Shown here piece by piece: positions 18,275-26,312 of a stretch of DNA of 64,000 bases; within the stretch, counting starts at the first letter, position 1, and each line of letters begins with the position of its first letter. The translations under genes and the position numbers were made by a program. Origin of the DNA: DASZOC01 sp035550975 (GTDB lineage: Bacteria > Actinomycetota > CADDZG01 > WHSQ01); the NCBI GenBank assembly GCA_035550975.1, contig DASZOC010000076.1:1-64000 (forward strand). Reading direction: 5' to 3'. The notes beneath the pieces are model-generated. The model was not told the DNA's origin. It saw only the letters and a list, made by a program, of their open reading frames with translations, and searched no databases.

Positions 18275-18276
18275 AG

Positions 18277-19032
18277 CTACTGGGCGGTGTAAGCGCCGTC
18301 GACGGTGTAGTAGCTGCCCGAGACGAACGACGCCTCGTCGGAAGCCAGGAATGTGACCAGGTTCGCCACTTCCTCCGGTTGTCCGAGCCGGCCGATCGGG
18401 TGCAGCGCCGTCACCCCTTTTACGATCTCGGCGCTCTCGGGCTTACGCAGCAACGGTGTCTCGATGAAGCCGGGGCCTACGGCGTTGACGCGCACTCCGT
18501 CCTTCGAGTACTCGATCGCCGCCGTCTTCGTCACGCCGACAAGCCCATGCTTGGCCGCCACGTAAGCGCTCGACTGGCCGAAGCCCACCGAGCTGAGGAT
18601 CGAGCCGATGTTCACGATCGAACCTCCGCCGTTCTTCAGCATCGCCGGGATCTCGTAGCGCATCGAGTAGAAGACGCCATCGAGGTTCACGGCCATGACC
18701 TGCCGCCAGCTGTCCAGTGGGTACTCCGCCACCGGGGCAGTCGCCCCGCCGATGCCGGCGTTGTTGACGGCGACGTCGAGCCGGCCGTGCTCTGAGACCA
18801 CTCGCTCGATCAGTTCTCTCATGGACTCCGCTTCGCTCACGTCTGCAACTTCAGCGTGGGCCGCAGGTCCGATGTCGGTCGCGACCTGCTTCGCGGGCAC
18901 GTCGTCGATGTCGACGACGACCACGGTCGCTCCCTCGTCGGCGAACTGGTGGGCGATCGCCTCGCCGATACCGGAGCCTGCCCCGGTCACCAGAGCTACC
19001 TTTCCTTCCAAACGCTTTGGGTCCCTTGTCAT
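18277..19032 (-). CDS. Short-chain dehydrogenase/reductase (SDR)
   Basis: 251-residue classical SDR. Cofactor loop TGAGSGIG at 16-23, Asp41 after the second strand favouring NAD(H), NNAG at 90-93, and catalytic Ser144, Tyr157 and Lys161. The C-terminal YTVDGAYTAQ is typical. It should oxidise or reduce a secondary alcohol or ketone; the substrate is unknown. A 47-base gap separates it from the F420/NADP reductase gene on the same strand, and both lie opposite a MarR regulator, suggesting one inducible redox unit. Confidence 0.9.
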   Translation of the reverse strand: MTRDPKRLEGKVALVTGAGSGIGEAIAHQFADEGATVVVVDIDDVPAKQVATDIGPAAHAEVADVSEAESMRELIERVVSEHGRLDVAVNNAGIGGATAPVAEYPLDSWRQVMAVNLDGVFYSMRYEIPAMLKNGGGSIVNIGSILSSVGFGQSSAYVAAKHGLVGVTKTAAIEYSKDGVRVNAVGPGFIETPLLRKPESAEIVKGVTALHPIGRLGQPEEVANLVTFLASDEASFVSGSYYTVDGAYTAQ

Positions 19033-19079
19033 CTCTTTCTCCTCTTAGTTGTCGATGGTTCGTTGATTGACGTCTCGGT

Positions 19080-19712
19080 TCAGGCAAGCGGGCCGACGAG
19101 CTTCCAGCCCGACTGCCACGACCAGTCGTTCTTGGCGTTCAGCGAGATGTTGAGGAACGCCATGCCCTCGAGGTAGCGGGCGGTCGTCAGTGGCCCCACG
19201 TCAATCGGCCGATAACCGATCTCCTCGAGGAGGTGCATCACGTGCTTCTTGGCATCCGGGTCGTCACCGGCGACGAAGCCATCCAGCTGCACACCCTCCA
19301 CCTCTGGGACTGCCTGGTTGCCGGCGAAGACGGTGTTGAAGGCCTTGATGACCGTCGCCTGCGGAAGCTGCTTCTGAACCAGCTCGGCCCCTGAGGTTCC
19401 CTCGGTCTGAAGCCCAGAGAGATCGGCCTTCAAAGGGTTAGTGATATCGATGACGATCTTGTCGCCGACTTGATCTGCGATCCCCTTCGCGACCGACTCC
19501 ACCGCTCCGAACGGCACCGCCAGCACGACGATGTCCGCCTCCGTCACCGCCTCCTCGTTAGAGGTCGTGGTGTTCACGCCAAGGTCCGTCTTCAGCGTCT
19601 CGAGGCTCTCCGTGCCCTCTAGGTCCGCGACCGTCACCTCGTGACCGGTGTTCTTCGCTGCCTTCGCTACTGCGGACCCGACGTTGCCCGATCCGATGAT
19701 CGCTACCCGCAT
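19080..19712 (-). CDS. NADPH-dependent F420 reductase-like protein
   Basis: 210 residues. N-terminal Rossmann fold MRVAIIGSGNVGSAVA with the glycine loop at 7-12, then VVLAVPFGAV and DITNPLK, the pattern of F420-dependent NADP oxidoreductase family proteins. True members transfer hydride between F420H2 and NADP; many paralogues only share the fold, so F420 use is inferred. The ATG at 19712 has GGAGG nine bases upstream; the longer frame has no site. Transcribed away from the marR gene and followed by an SDR. Confidence 0.82.
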   Translation of the reverse strand: MRVAIIGSGNVGSAVAKAAKNTGHEVTVADLEGTESLETLKTDLGVNTTTSNEEAVTEADIVVLAVPFGAVESVAKGIADQVGDKIVIDITNPLKADLSGLQTEGTSGAELVQKQLPQATVIKAFNTVFAGNQAVPEVEGVQLDGFVAGDDPDAKKHVMHLLEEIGYRPIDVGPLTTARYLEGMAFLNISLNAKNDWSWQSGWKLVGPLA

Positions 19713-19772
19713 GTCGTCCTCCTGTCTCGTTCGGTTCCTGTCATCACCTCCAACCGCCGCATGAGTTAAGAT

Positions 19773-19788
19773 ATTTCCAGTTAGAAAT
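19773..19788. promoter_or_regulatory. Inverted repeat ATTTC-N6-GAAAT, likely MarR operator
   Basis: ATTTC at 19773-19777 and GAAAT at 19784-19788 form a 16-base palindrome, in an AT-rich patch, 21 bases before the marR start and 60 bases before the divergent reductase gene. Size and place suit autoregulation by the adjacent MarR protein. Symmetry outside the arms is absent. Confidence 0.5.
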
Positions 19789-19808
19789 GCTTTCCCCGAG
19801 GAGGAGCG

Positions 19809-20282
19809 GTGGCGGCAGAGCGCGGTCCGAAGAGATTCAAAGAGCTGATGCGGCGGGCCAAACGGGATTGGGCCGCCAGCAAGGTCGTGGTCGGCATCCT
19901 GCGAGCCGACTCGAAAGCAGCCCAAGCTCTCGAAAGGGGCCTGGCCGAGGTGGGGCTGACTCTCCCCCAGTTCAACGTCTTGATGGTGCTCGCAGCTTCT
20001 GCATCAGGGTCGCTGGCTCTGTTCGAGTTGAACGCTCAGCTTGTAAGCACGCCGCCGAACACGACTTGGTTGACGAACCGGATGCAAGAGCGCGGACTGG
20101 TCGTCAAGGAACGAGATGCCGAGGACGGACGAGTAGTCCTGCTCGAGCTAACGGAGCTCGGTTGGGAGGCACTAGCCACGGCAGCTCCACTGGTTTTCGA
20201 TGCTGAGAAGGAGCTGCTTGCGAGATTCACCCGTAGCGAGCTGAACACTCTGGGAGATCTGCTGACGCGTCTGCTGCAATGA
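19809..20282 (+). CDS. MarR family transcriptional regulator
   Basis: 157 residues from a GTG with GAGGAG six bases upstream. A winged-helix domain spans about 50-125: LTLPQFNVLMVLAAS, then the recognition helix STPPNTTWLTNRMQERGLV and the wing KERDAEDGRVVLLELTELG, with helices at both ends for dimerisation. MarR dimers usually repress a divergent gene until a phenolic or oxidative ligand binds; here the target is probably the reductase-SDR pair. Confidence 0.92.
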   Translation: MAAERGPKRFKELMRRAKRDWAASKVVVGILRADSKAAQALERGLAEVGLTLPQFNVLMVLAASASGSLALFELNAQLVSTPPNTTWLTNRMQERGLVVKERDAEDGRVVLLELTELGWEALATAAPLVFDAEKELLARFTRSELNTLGDLLTRLLQ

Positions 20283-20337
20283 CTTGGCAACGTCGTAGGA
20301 CGCCCTCCGGGAGGACCGTCTTGTGCGGGCAGTCTTG

Positions 20338-20411
20338 TGGGGGCGGCTGGACTCGAACCAGCGGCCACCAGATTATGAGTCCGGCGCTCTGACCAACTGA
20401 GCTACGCCCCC
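20338..20411 (-). tRNA. tRNA-Met (anticodon CAT)
   Basis: 74-base cloverleaf on the minus strand: acceptor GGGGGCG/CGCCCCC, D-arm GCTCAGTTGGTCAGAGC, anticodon stem CCGGA/TCTGG with loop CTCATAA, T-loop TTCGAGT and discriminator A. The 3' CCA is not encoded. It lacks the three G-C pairs and unpaired 1-72 of initiator tRNA, so it is elongator Met, or possibly tRNA-Ile with lysidine at C34. Confidence 0.93.
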
Positions 20412-20517
20412 GTGTGCACAGGCTAATACTCGCCCATGACGAGTCCGGTTCTCCCGTTGGTGCGGGGAAAAGCGATGCCAGACGGCGAAGGGACGGACTC
20501 TTTGTTCCGCACCGACG

Positions 20518-20553
20518 ATAGAGAGGCCCCCGGCGTTCCGAGGGCCTCTCTAT
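20518..20553 (-). terminator. Strong hairpin after the Ig-repeat gene
   Basis: ATAGAGAGGCCC (20518-20529) pairs perfectly with GGGCCTCTCTAT (20542-20553), and the loop itself holds a CGG/CCG pair. It starts 24 bases beyond the stop of the surface-protein gene. No T-run on either side. Confidence 0.7.
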
Positions 20554-20576
20554 GCACGGCTGTTGGAACCAGCGGA

Positions 20577-22832
20577 CTACTTGCTCTTGAACAGAGCAGT
20601 TGTGGTGGAGCCGTCGTCCGCCTTCAACGTGACCCGGTAGCAGATCCCGACTCCGGTTGGGATCTTCCAGTTCTGGATGAACTGGCCGGCCGTCGCGTCG
20701 TAGCGCAACGAAGTGCCTCCGGTGGAGTACGTCTCGATCGCATCCTCGGAAGTAAAGGCAGTCCCACAGGTAGCTTTCGCGACCGTGAAGGTGTCGATGG
20801 CGGTGGTGTCCGTCAGCTCCGTCGATCCGCTGAAGATCTCGAACTTGAGCGGCACCGTGCTCCCCGCCTTGGCCGTGTTCGTGACGCCGCCGAGGTCGAC
20901 GGGGCTGTAGAAGCCCTTCACGTCCCAGCCCAGAACTTTGTAAGACCACTGCAGCGTCCCCGTGTTGCCGGCATTATCCGTCGCGCTGGCCGTCATGGTG
21001 TGGTTCCCTACTGCGCTCGAGTAACCACTGATCGTGCACCCAGCAGTAGTGAGCAGAGACAATGTCTCGTCAGCCGTGCATGAAGTCGGTGCGGCAGGAA
21101 CCATGCCGAAGTAGTAGGTATCCGCGGTCGGACCGCCCACGAAGGCGAGGTTCGACGGCGCGGTGCGGTCGATCTTGATGGGGCCGAACGAGGCCGCCTG
21201 CGAGGCGGTGTTGCCAGCATTGTCGGTGCAGGTTTCAGAGCTCGAGACACTCGTGGTGGTGCCTTCAGCGTCGACGGTGTCGCTGTCGGTGAAGGTCCCG
21301 CTCACGCCGGAGCCGGTGCCGTCGCCACAGGAGTAGGTCACGGTGACCTTGTCCTTGTTGGTCCAGGTGTCGGCGGTGTAGGCGCTGGAATGCGTCCCGT
21401 CGGTCTTGCTGGCCGCTGCCGAAGCAGTGATCGTGGGCTTGGTCGTGTCAAGGGTGATCGCGTCGCTCGCGGCGAGCGAAACGTTTCCGGCGGCATCCTT
21501 GAACTTCACGCAGACGTTCTTGATGCCGTCTCCGGAACCCAGGTTGTGCGACACGTTGGCGGAATAGGCGGTCCAGTCGGAGAAGCTCACACTCGAGCAG
21601 TCTGCACCCTCGCCCTTCTGGTATTGGGTGGTGTCCGAGTCGGCGGTCATTGTCAGCGTCACCCCGGAGACGTTCGTGTAGGCATTCCCGCCGTTGATCG
21701 AGACGCTGCCCGCTGGTCGAGTTGTGTCCAAGACAATCGAGTCGCTCGCTGCGCTGCTACTGAGGTTTCCAGCCGCATCCTTGAACTCAACACAAACCTG
21801 CTTCGCTCCGTCACCCGAGCCAAGGTCGTGCGAGACGCTGGTGGCGTAAGCGGTCCAGTTCGAGAAACCCACGGTCGAGCAGTCGGCTCCCTGGCCCTTC
21901 CGGAAGTGGCTCGTGTCCGAGCTCGCGCTCAGCGTGAGCGTAGCTGCGGCTGAGTTCGTGTACGCGTCTCCGTTGTTGATCGAGACGGTTCCGGTAGGGC
22001 GCGTGGTGTCGATGGTCCAGGTGTGGCTCGCCGGGCTCGCGTCCTGATTGTTCGCAGCATCCTTGGCACGAACCGAGAACGTGTGCTCCGTGGAGCTCAA
22101 TGGTCCCGCATAACTGATTGATCCCGTGTTACAGGCGGTCCAGTTGCCGGTCTCGAGCTTGCACTCGAATGTCGAGCCGATCTCGCTCGAGGTGAAGGAG
22201 AACGAAGCAGAAGTCGCGTTCGTGGGGTTGGCAGGCGCAGATGTGATCGTCGTGTCAGGTGGGGTCGTGTCAGAAGGCGCGGCCACGGTGAAAGTGAATG
22301 TGGCGGTCGGAGTTTTCTTAACCGCGTTGTTGTCACCCGTGCCCGCGGGTGAGAGCGCCCCCGACTTCGCGTACGTGAGTACGACTGTGTAGATCCCAGC
22401 CTCGAGCGGAGCGGTGATCGAGACGTCGCTGTTCCCGTTGTCCTGCAAAACCGGGGCCGGAGAAGGGCAACTGTTTTCGTCGTCCGGCCAGGTAGCTGGC
22501 GCCGCTCCGATCTTGACACTGGAGGCAGTGACGGTCGCCGCCGCAGTATCCTTCGAACCGGACTTCTGGATGGTCGCGGAAGTCATCGAAACGGTGGCGG
22601 TCTGGCCCTTGTCTAGATGGTCCTTGCCGGCGCATAACAGGGACAAGCTCACCTGAGCAGAAAGCGTCGCGCCGGGTGCAACCGTCCCGAGGTCTCTTGC
22701 GCCCTGATCCCCGGTCGTCAGGGTGTCTGCATCCGCGACCAGGTCGTCGGCAAAGGCCACGCCGGCGCCCAGGACCACCATTGCCATCGCTACTGTTAGT
22801 GCTGTGAGTCGGAACAGGAATCTGTTTTCCAT
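20577..22832 (-). CDS. Secreted Ig-like repeat surface protein with PxKD-type C-terminus
   Basis: 751 residues. Signal peptide 1-28 (MENRFLFRLTALTVAMA...VAFA), an N-terminal beta domain, then Ig-like modules. Two adjacent modules of about 93 residues (275-368 and 369-461) are clearly duplicated, each beginning DTTRP and containing QG/EGADCS, DLGSGDG-type and FKDAAGN segments. The end carries GFYSPVDLGG...AGSTVPLKFEIFSG, the PxKD-like domain found at the C-terminus of such actinobacterial proteins. No sortase motif or membrane anchor is seen. The ATG at 22832 is preferred because GGAGGAG lies upstream; in-frame ATGs at 22886 and 22964 lack sites. Probable cell-surface or matrix role. Confidence 0.85.
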   Translation of the reverse strand: MENRFLFRLTALTVAMAMVVLGAGVAFADDLVADADTLTTGDQGARDLGTVAPGATLSAQVSLSLLCAGKDHLDKGQTATVSMTSATIQKSGSKDTAAATVTASSVKIGAAPATWPDDENSCPSPAPVLQDNGNSDVSITAPLEAGIYTVVLTYAKSGALSPAGTGDNNAVKKTPTATFTFTVAAPSDTTPPDTTITSAPANPTNATSASFSFTSSEIGSTFECKLETGNWTACNTGSISYAGPLSSTEHTFSVRAKDAANNQDASPASHTWTIDTTRPTGTVSINNGDAYTNSAAATLTLSASSDTSHFRKGQGADCSTVGFSNWTAYATSVSHDLGSGDGAKQVCVEFKDAAGNLSSSAASDSIVLDTTRPAGSVSINGGNAYTNVSGVTLTMTADSDTTQYQKGEGADCSSVSFSDWTAYSANVSHNLGSGDGIKNVCVKFKDAAGNVSLAASDAITLDTTKPTITASAAASKTDGTHSSAYTADTWTNKDKVTVTYSCGDGTGSGVSGTFTDSDTVDAEGTTTSVSSSETCTDNAGNTASQAASFGPIKIDRTAPSNLAFVGGPTADTYYFGMVPAAPTSCTADETLSLLTTAGCTISGYSSAVGNHTMTASATDNAGNTGTLQWSYKVLGWDVKGFYSPVDLGGVTNTAKAGSTVPLKFEIFSGSTELTDTTAIDTFTVAKATCGTAFTSEDAIETYSTGGTSLRYDATAGQFIQNWKIPTGVGICYRVTLKADDGSTTTALFKSK
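21447..22010 (-). repeat. Tandem duplication of an Ig-like module
   Basis: Two adjacent units, about 22010-21729 and 21728-21447, encode alignable modules of about 93 residues with the same cysteines and glycine turns. Differences are scattered through both copies, so the duplication is not very recent. Confidence 0.75.
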
Positions 22833-22982
22833 GTCCTTGTCTCCTCCCGCGTTGAAGAAGCCACGGATACGTTCCGTAAGCTTCATGTTTTCGTCCGCTG
22901 CCGCTCCCAGCGACCTTCCATGCGTCATCGGCCAATCATCGAGATAGCGGACATTCAGTGACATAGCCCATTAGTGCGGTTG

Positions 22983-23004
22983 GGCGTTGAGATGCCTCAA
23001 CGCC
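22983..23004. promoter_or_regulatory. Perfect 22-base palindrome in divergent promoter region
   Basis: GGCGTTGAG, loop ATGC, CTCAACGCC: nine perfect pairs. Placed between two divergent genes for exported proteins, it could be an operator for both or an RNA hairpin. No regulator gene is adjacent. Confidence 0.4.
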
Positions 23005-23055
23005 GCTTGCTTAGAAGACCGCGGTAGAAGAGGTGTTTCGGGCGGTTCGAGATCG

Positions 23056-23077
23056 CCGGTCGAAACCGGGGTTTTTT
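23056..23077 (+). terminator. Intrinsic terminator inside a 5' leader
   Basis: CCGGT (23056-23060), loop CGAA, ACCGG (23065-23069), then GG and six Ts: a textbook intrinsic terminator on the plus strand. There is no plus-strand gene before it for 2.7 kb, so it either ends a small RNA or acts as an attenuator for the gene at 23232. An alternative pairing of 23044-23050 with 23060-23067 would destroy the stem. Confidence 0.55.
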
Positions 23078-23231
23078 ATGGGGGTCCTGCTCGAGGACCT
23101 TCAGAGGCCTTGATCGAAGGTGGGACGATCGGCCGCCGGGCCGCCGAGGAAGGTCGGTCTCCCGGGGAAGGTCGCGGCGGCGCTGCGTCGAATCTTTCCT
23201 GGAGCAGCCCCATCTCTTCCGAGGAGGAATC

Positions 23232-23843
23232 GTGAAACGAGCTATCTCTCTCGCCGCCGCCGTCTGCGTCCTCGCGGGCCTCTCGTCGCTCCACGCGACG
23301 GCGGCCTCCACGCCGAAGCCCCAGATCGAGGACCCGGTAGGCGATGCGAACTTCCTCAACGACCAGGGCACCGGCGACGGCTCCTTCGGCGATTTCACCC
23401 AGGCCGATGCCGGCACCGTCAGCGACCTGATTGCCGTCACGCTCACGAACGACGCCAAGAACCTGTATGTCAACTTCCAGACCGAGGCGGCCCCGCCGGC
23501 GCTGTCCGGCGTCGGCTACCGAGCCCGCTTCAATGCGACGGCCGGGCCCGGTACGCAGTGCCTGTACGTCGAAGCGTTCTTCCCGGGCGGGAACAACACT
23601 CTGACGGCAGGTGAGGCTGTGTTCCGGGACGCGTGTGCGGGTGGCGAGGCCGTGAAGGCCGAGCTCCTCGGGACGATGGTCGTGGTGCCCCGCAGCGCGC
23701 ACAAGGCCTTCGGTAAGGGCGCGAAGCTCACGACCGTCCAGGCGCTTTCGTTCCTGTGGTCGGGCTCGTCGTATCCCGCAGGCGTCGCAGGACCGATGGT
23801 GGACACGACGAAGGTCGGCAAGGACTTCGCCTTCAAAAAGTAG
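23232..23843 (+). CDS. Secreted beta-sandwich protein, family not recognised
   Basis: 203 residues from a GTG with GAGGAGGAA upstream. Signal peptide about 1-25 (ends HATAA). The mature part opens with an acidic segment, DPVGDANFLNDQGTGDG, that could bind calcium, followed by strand-rich sequence (LIAVTLTNDAKNLYVNF, GYRARFNAT). It resembles the protein at 8008 in layout. No catalytic motif; an extracellular binding role is a guess. Confidence 0.8.
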   Translation: MKRAISLAAAVCVLAGLSSLHATAASTPKPQIEDPVGDANFLNDQGTGDGSFGDFTQADAGTVSDLIAVTLTNDAKNLYVNFQTEAAPPALSGVGYRARFNATAGPGTQCLYVEAFFPGGNNTLTAGEAVFRDACAGGEAVKAELLGTMVVVPRSAHKAFGKGAKLTTVQALSFLWSGSSYPAGVAGPMVDTTKVGKDFAFKK

Positions 23844-24005
23844 CGCTTACACCACCCGGTCGTCCGCGTTTATGGGTGACGGCATCAGGCCAGCCACTAC
23901 CCCGGTGACGCGATCGGTGAAGGTTCGCTAACGCGCGCTTAGTAGCTGAATACGTTCGGATCGAGCTGTGGCAGAAGTGTCATACCCCCTGGTCAGAATC
24001 AGATC

Positions 24006-24548
24006 ATGGAGAGCGAGGCGACGGGCGGCCGATCGCGAAAGCCAAACAAGCTACGACTCGCGAAGCTGGCCCAGATCGAGGCGCTGCGTGCCGATGCCGA
24101 CGAGCGACTGAATGACATCTCCCACCAGGAATTCCTGGTGGCGGGTCTGGCTCTTTATGCCGCGGAGGGCGGAAAGACCGACGGAGAGGTCACCTTCGCT
24201 AACACAGATCCGCGGATGATTCTCTTCTTCTGCACGTGGCTTAGGCGATTCTTCGCCGTCGATGAGTCGCGATTAAGGCTTCGACTGTATCTGCACGAAG
24301 ATCTCAATATCGAGCAGGCAAACGCCTTTTGGTCGGAGCTCACGGGTATCCCGCTCGCTTCGTTCCGGAAGCCGTATCGCGCGGCGGCAGACCCGAGCAT
24401 CCGCAAGTCGAAGCATCCGCTGGGATGCCCATCTGTCGTCTATGGCTGCAGCCGGACTCACAGGGGCATAATTGCGATGGTCGACGCACTATTATCCTGG
24501 CCAACCCGTTCCGGGGTAGCTCAATCTGGCAGAGCGCGCGGCTGTTAA
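24006..24548 (+). CDS. tRNA-adjacent LAGLIDADG-like conserved protein
   Basis: 180-residue frame. The core (about 40-165) contains FLVAGLALYAAEGGKTDGEVTFANTDPRM, a WLRRFF...RLRLRLYLH segment, SELTGIP, KPYR and KHPLGCPSVVYGCSRTHR. I recall this pattern from actinobacterial proteins of unknown function, often with an N-terminal DNA-binding helix; it resembles one LAGLIDADG fold unit, but no catalytic assignment is safe. The last 13 codons are the 5' half of tRNA-Asn and the stop TAA overlaps its anticodon. An upstream HTH, expected in full-length relatives, is not seen. Confidence 0.6.
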   Translation: MESEATGGRSRKPNKLRLAKLAQIEALRADADERLNDISHQEFLVAGLALYAAEGGKTDGEVTFANTDPRMILFFCTWLRRFFAVDESRLRLRLYLHEDLNIEQANAFWSELTGIPLASFRKPYRAAADPSIRKSKHPLGCPSVVYGCSRTHRGIIAMVDALLSWPTRSGVAQSGRARGC

Positions 24549-24583
24549 CCGCGATGTTGCGGGTTCGAGTCCCGCCCCCGGAG
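24510..24583 (+). tRNA. tRNA-Asn (anticodon GTT)
   Basis: 74-base cloverleaf: acceptor TCCGGGG/CCCCGGA with discriminator G (normal for Asn), D-arm GCTCAATCTGGCAGAGC, anticodon loop CTGTTAA in stem CGCGG/CCGCG, T-arm GCGGG-TTCGAGT-CCCGC. The CCA end is not encoded. Confidence 0.96.
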
Positions 24584-24681
24584 CTGCCTGAACGAGGACT
24601 CGGCCGCTTCTTCCGATTGTTTCCGCGGCCATCGGGAATACCATCCATCAAGCAGATCGCACTACTTGGGAGGTAGCAGTT

Positions 24682-24969
24682 ATGCGTGGACGTCTAGGGA
24701 TGTTCGTCGGATTCGGTGCCGGGTACGTCTTGGGCGCAAAAGCGGGGCGTGAACGCTACGAGCAGTTGCGCCGCCTGTACGAGAACCTGCAGGCATCGCC
24801 CGCGTTCCAGCAAGCGACCAGTGCGGCCCGCGACGCCGTCGAGACTGGCATCGACCAGGCACGTGACCTGGCATCGGAAGGCATCGACAAGGTCAAGGGC
24901 AAAGCGTCGGGAACCGATGGTCGGTCGGGAAGCCTTTCGGTCGCTCCTCCGCCCGACTACTCGAGCTAG
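24682..24969 (+). CDS. YtxH-like small membrane-anchored protein
   Basis: 95 residues, GGGAGG nine bases before the ATG. One glycine-rich membrane segment (about 5-19, GMFVGFGAGYVLGAK), then AGRERYEQLRRLYENL and an amphipathic, alanine-rich helical tail, ending in a disordered proline/serine stretch. This is the YtxH-like layout common in actinobacteria; its function is unknown. Convergent with rpoD. Confidence 0.8.
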   Translation: MRGRLGMFVGFGAGYVLGAKAGRERYEQLRRLYENLQASPAFQQATSAARDAVETGIDQARDLASEGIDKVKGKASGTDGRSGSLSVAPPPDYSS

Positions 24970-25049
24970 CTCCGCACCCGGGAGCGTCCGTCAACGTTTC
25001 TGTAGCGACCCCCGGAAGCGGGCGCGATGGCGATGCGCATAAAGAAGCG

Positions 25050-26312
25050 CTATTCGAGGTAGTCGCGTAACTTCTGGCTGCGCGACGGGTGGCGCAGCTT
25101 CGACAACGTCTTCGATTCGATCTGGCGGATCCGCTCGCGGGTGACGCCGAACGTCTTGCCTACCTCTTCGAGAGTTCGGGGCTGACCATCCTTTAGCCCG
25201 AAGCGCATCTCGATGACGCTTTTCTCGCGTTCCGACAACGTGTGCAGGACGCTCTCGAGTTGCTCCTGCAGGAGGCGGAATGACGCTCGTTCGAGTGGGA
25301 CAACGGCGTCCGAGTCCTCGATGAAGTCACCGAGGTGCGAGTCCTCTTCTTCACCAACCGGCGTCTCGAGGGAAACCGGCTCCTGGCTGATCTTTTGGAT
25401 CTCACGCACCTTCTCGGGCGTGATCTCCATCTGTTCGGCGATCTCTTCTGCCGTCGGCTCCCGACCGAGGTCCTGCAAGAGCTGACGTTGGATACGAACG
25501 AGCTTGTTGATCGTCTCGACCATGTGCACGGGGATACGGATCGTGCGGGCCTGATCGGCGATCGCGCGCGTGATCGCCTGCCGGATCCACCACGTCGCAT
25601 AAGTAGAGAACTTGAAGCCCTTCGTGTGGTCGAACTTCTCGACCGCACGTATGAGACCGAGGTTCCCTTCCTGGATCAGGTCGAGGAACGCCATGCCACG
25701 GCCCACGTACCGCTTCGCGATCGACACGACCAAGCGAAGGTTCGCTTCGACCAGGTGCCGCTTCGCGCGCGCGCCATCACGTTGCTCCCACTTCAGCTCC
25801 GCGAGCTTCGACCCGGGAACGTCGCCTTTTTCTAGGAGGTCGGTCGACTCGACGCCGGCTTTGATGCGCTTCGCCAACGAGACCTCTTCCTGGGCCGTGA
25901 GAAGGGCAACGCGTCCGATCTCCTTGAGGTACATGCGAACGGGATCGTTCGTCGGCGCTTTGAGCGCCATGTCGACCTCACGTCGCGCGCGGACGCGATC
26001 TTCGTCGGCGTCAGGTGCCGGAGCGTCGACATCTTCCTTCGCCGCGTCCGGCTCGTCGTCCTCGTCCTCGTCTTCTTCGATGATGCCTTCGTCTTCCACG
26101 ACGTCGACACCGAGCTCGACCAGGCGTTGGTAGACCGCGTCCGTCTCGTCAGGAGTGATGTCGAGAACGGACAGCTTCTCGGCAAGGTCCGCCGCCGTTA
26201 TAGAGCCTTCGGCTTTCGCTTCGCGCGTTATACGCTGGATCTCGAGCTGCGACGGCGCGACCTCCGTCATGGTCGAGCCTGGTTCGGCGGGAGGCGCGGT
26301 GCCCTCGTCCAT
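25050..26312 (-). CDS. rpoD: Primary sigma factor (sigma-70)
   Basis: 420 residues. Region 1.1-like N-terminus and a strongly acidic stretch (about 70-105), then region 1.2/2 (NDPVRMYLKEIGRVALLTAQEE...ANLRLVVSIAKRYVGRGMAFLDLIQEGNLGLIRAVEKFD, STYATWWIRQAITRAI), region 3 and region 4 with the DNA-binding helix GVTRERIRQIESKTLSKLRHP at the end. It directs RNA polymerase to housekeeping promoters. The ATG overlaps the dnaG stop (TGATG); a GTG one codon upstream is an alternative. Lies at the end of a dgt-dnaG-rpoD series. Confidence 0.97.
   Translation of the reverse strand: MDEGTAPPAEPGSTMTEVAPSQLEIQRITREAKAEGSITAADLAEKLSVLDITPDETDAVYQRLVELGVDVVEDEGIIEEDEDEDDEPDAAKEDVDAPAPDADEDRVRARREVDMALKAPTNDPVRMYLKEIGRVALLTAQEEVSLAKRIKAGVESTDLLEKGDVPGSKLAELKWEQRDGARAKRHLVEANLRLVVSIAKRYVGRGMAFLDLIQEGNLGLIRAVEKFDHTKGFKFSTYATWWIRQAITRAIADQARTIRIPVHMVETINKLVRIQRQLLQDLGREPTAEEIAEQMEITPEKVREIQKISQEPVSLETPVGEEEDSHLGDFIEDSDAVVPLERASFRLLQEQLESVLHTLSEREKSVIEMRFGLKDGQPRTLEEVGKTFGVTRERIRQIESKTLSKLRHPSRSQKLRDYLE

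Larger units (their letters stand above)
22833..23231. other. Divergent intergenic region with palindrome and terminator-like stem
   Basis: 399 bases between the surface protein (leftward) and the beta-sandwich gene (rightward). Contains a perfect 9-base inverted repeat with a 4-base loop (22983-23004) and a U-rich hairpin on the plus strand (23056-23077). Two in-frame ATGs upstream of the surface-protein start lie here but have no ribosome sites. No other gene is supported. Confidence 0.5.

Noticed and set aside
22886..22964. Longer N-terminus for the Ig-repeat protein (in-frame ATGs at 22886 and 22964)
   Set aside because: Neither has a ribosome site and they would bury the signal peptide; ATG 22832 has GGAGGAG.
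23041..23057. T-arm-like stem with a TTCGAGA loop, possible tRNA or tmRNA
   Set aside because: No matching acceptor, D-arm, anticodon arm or CCA could be assembled around it; treated as part of a leader structure.
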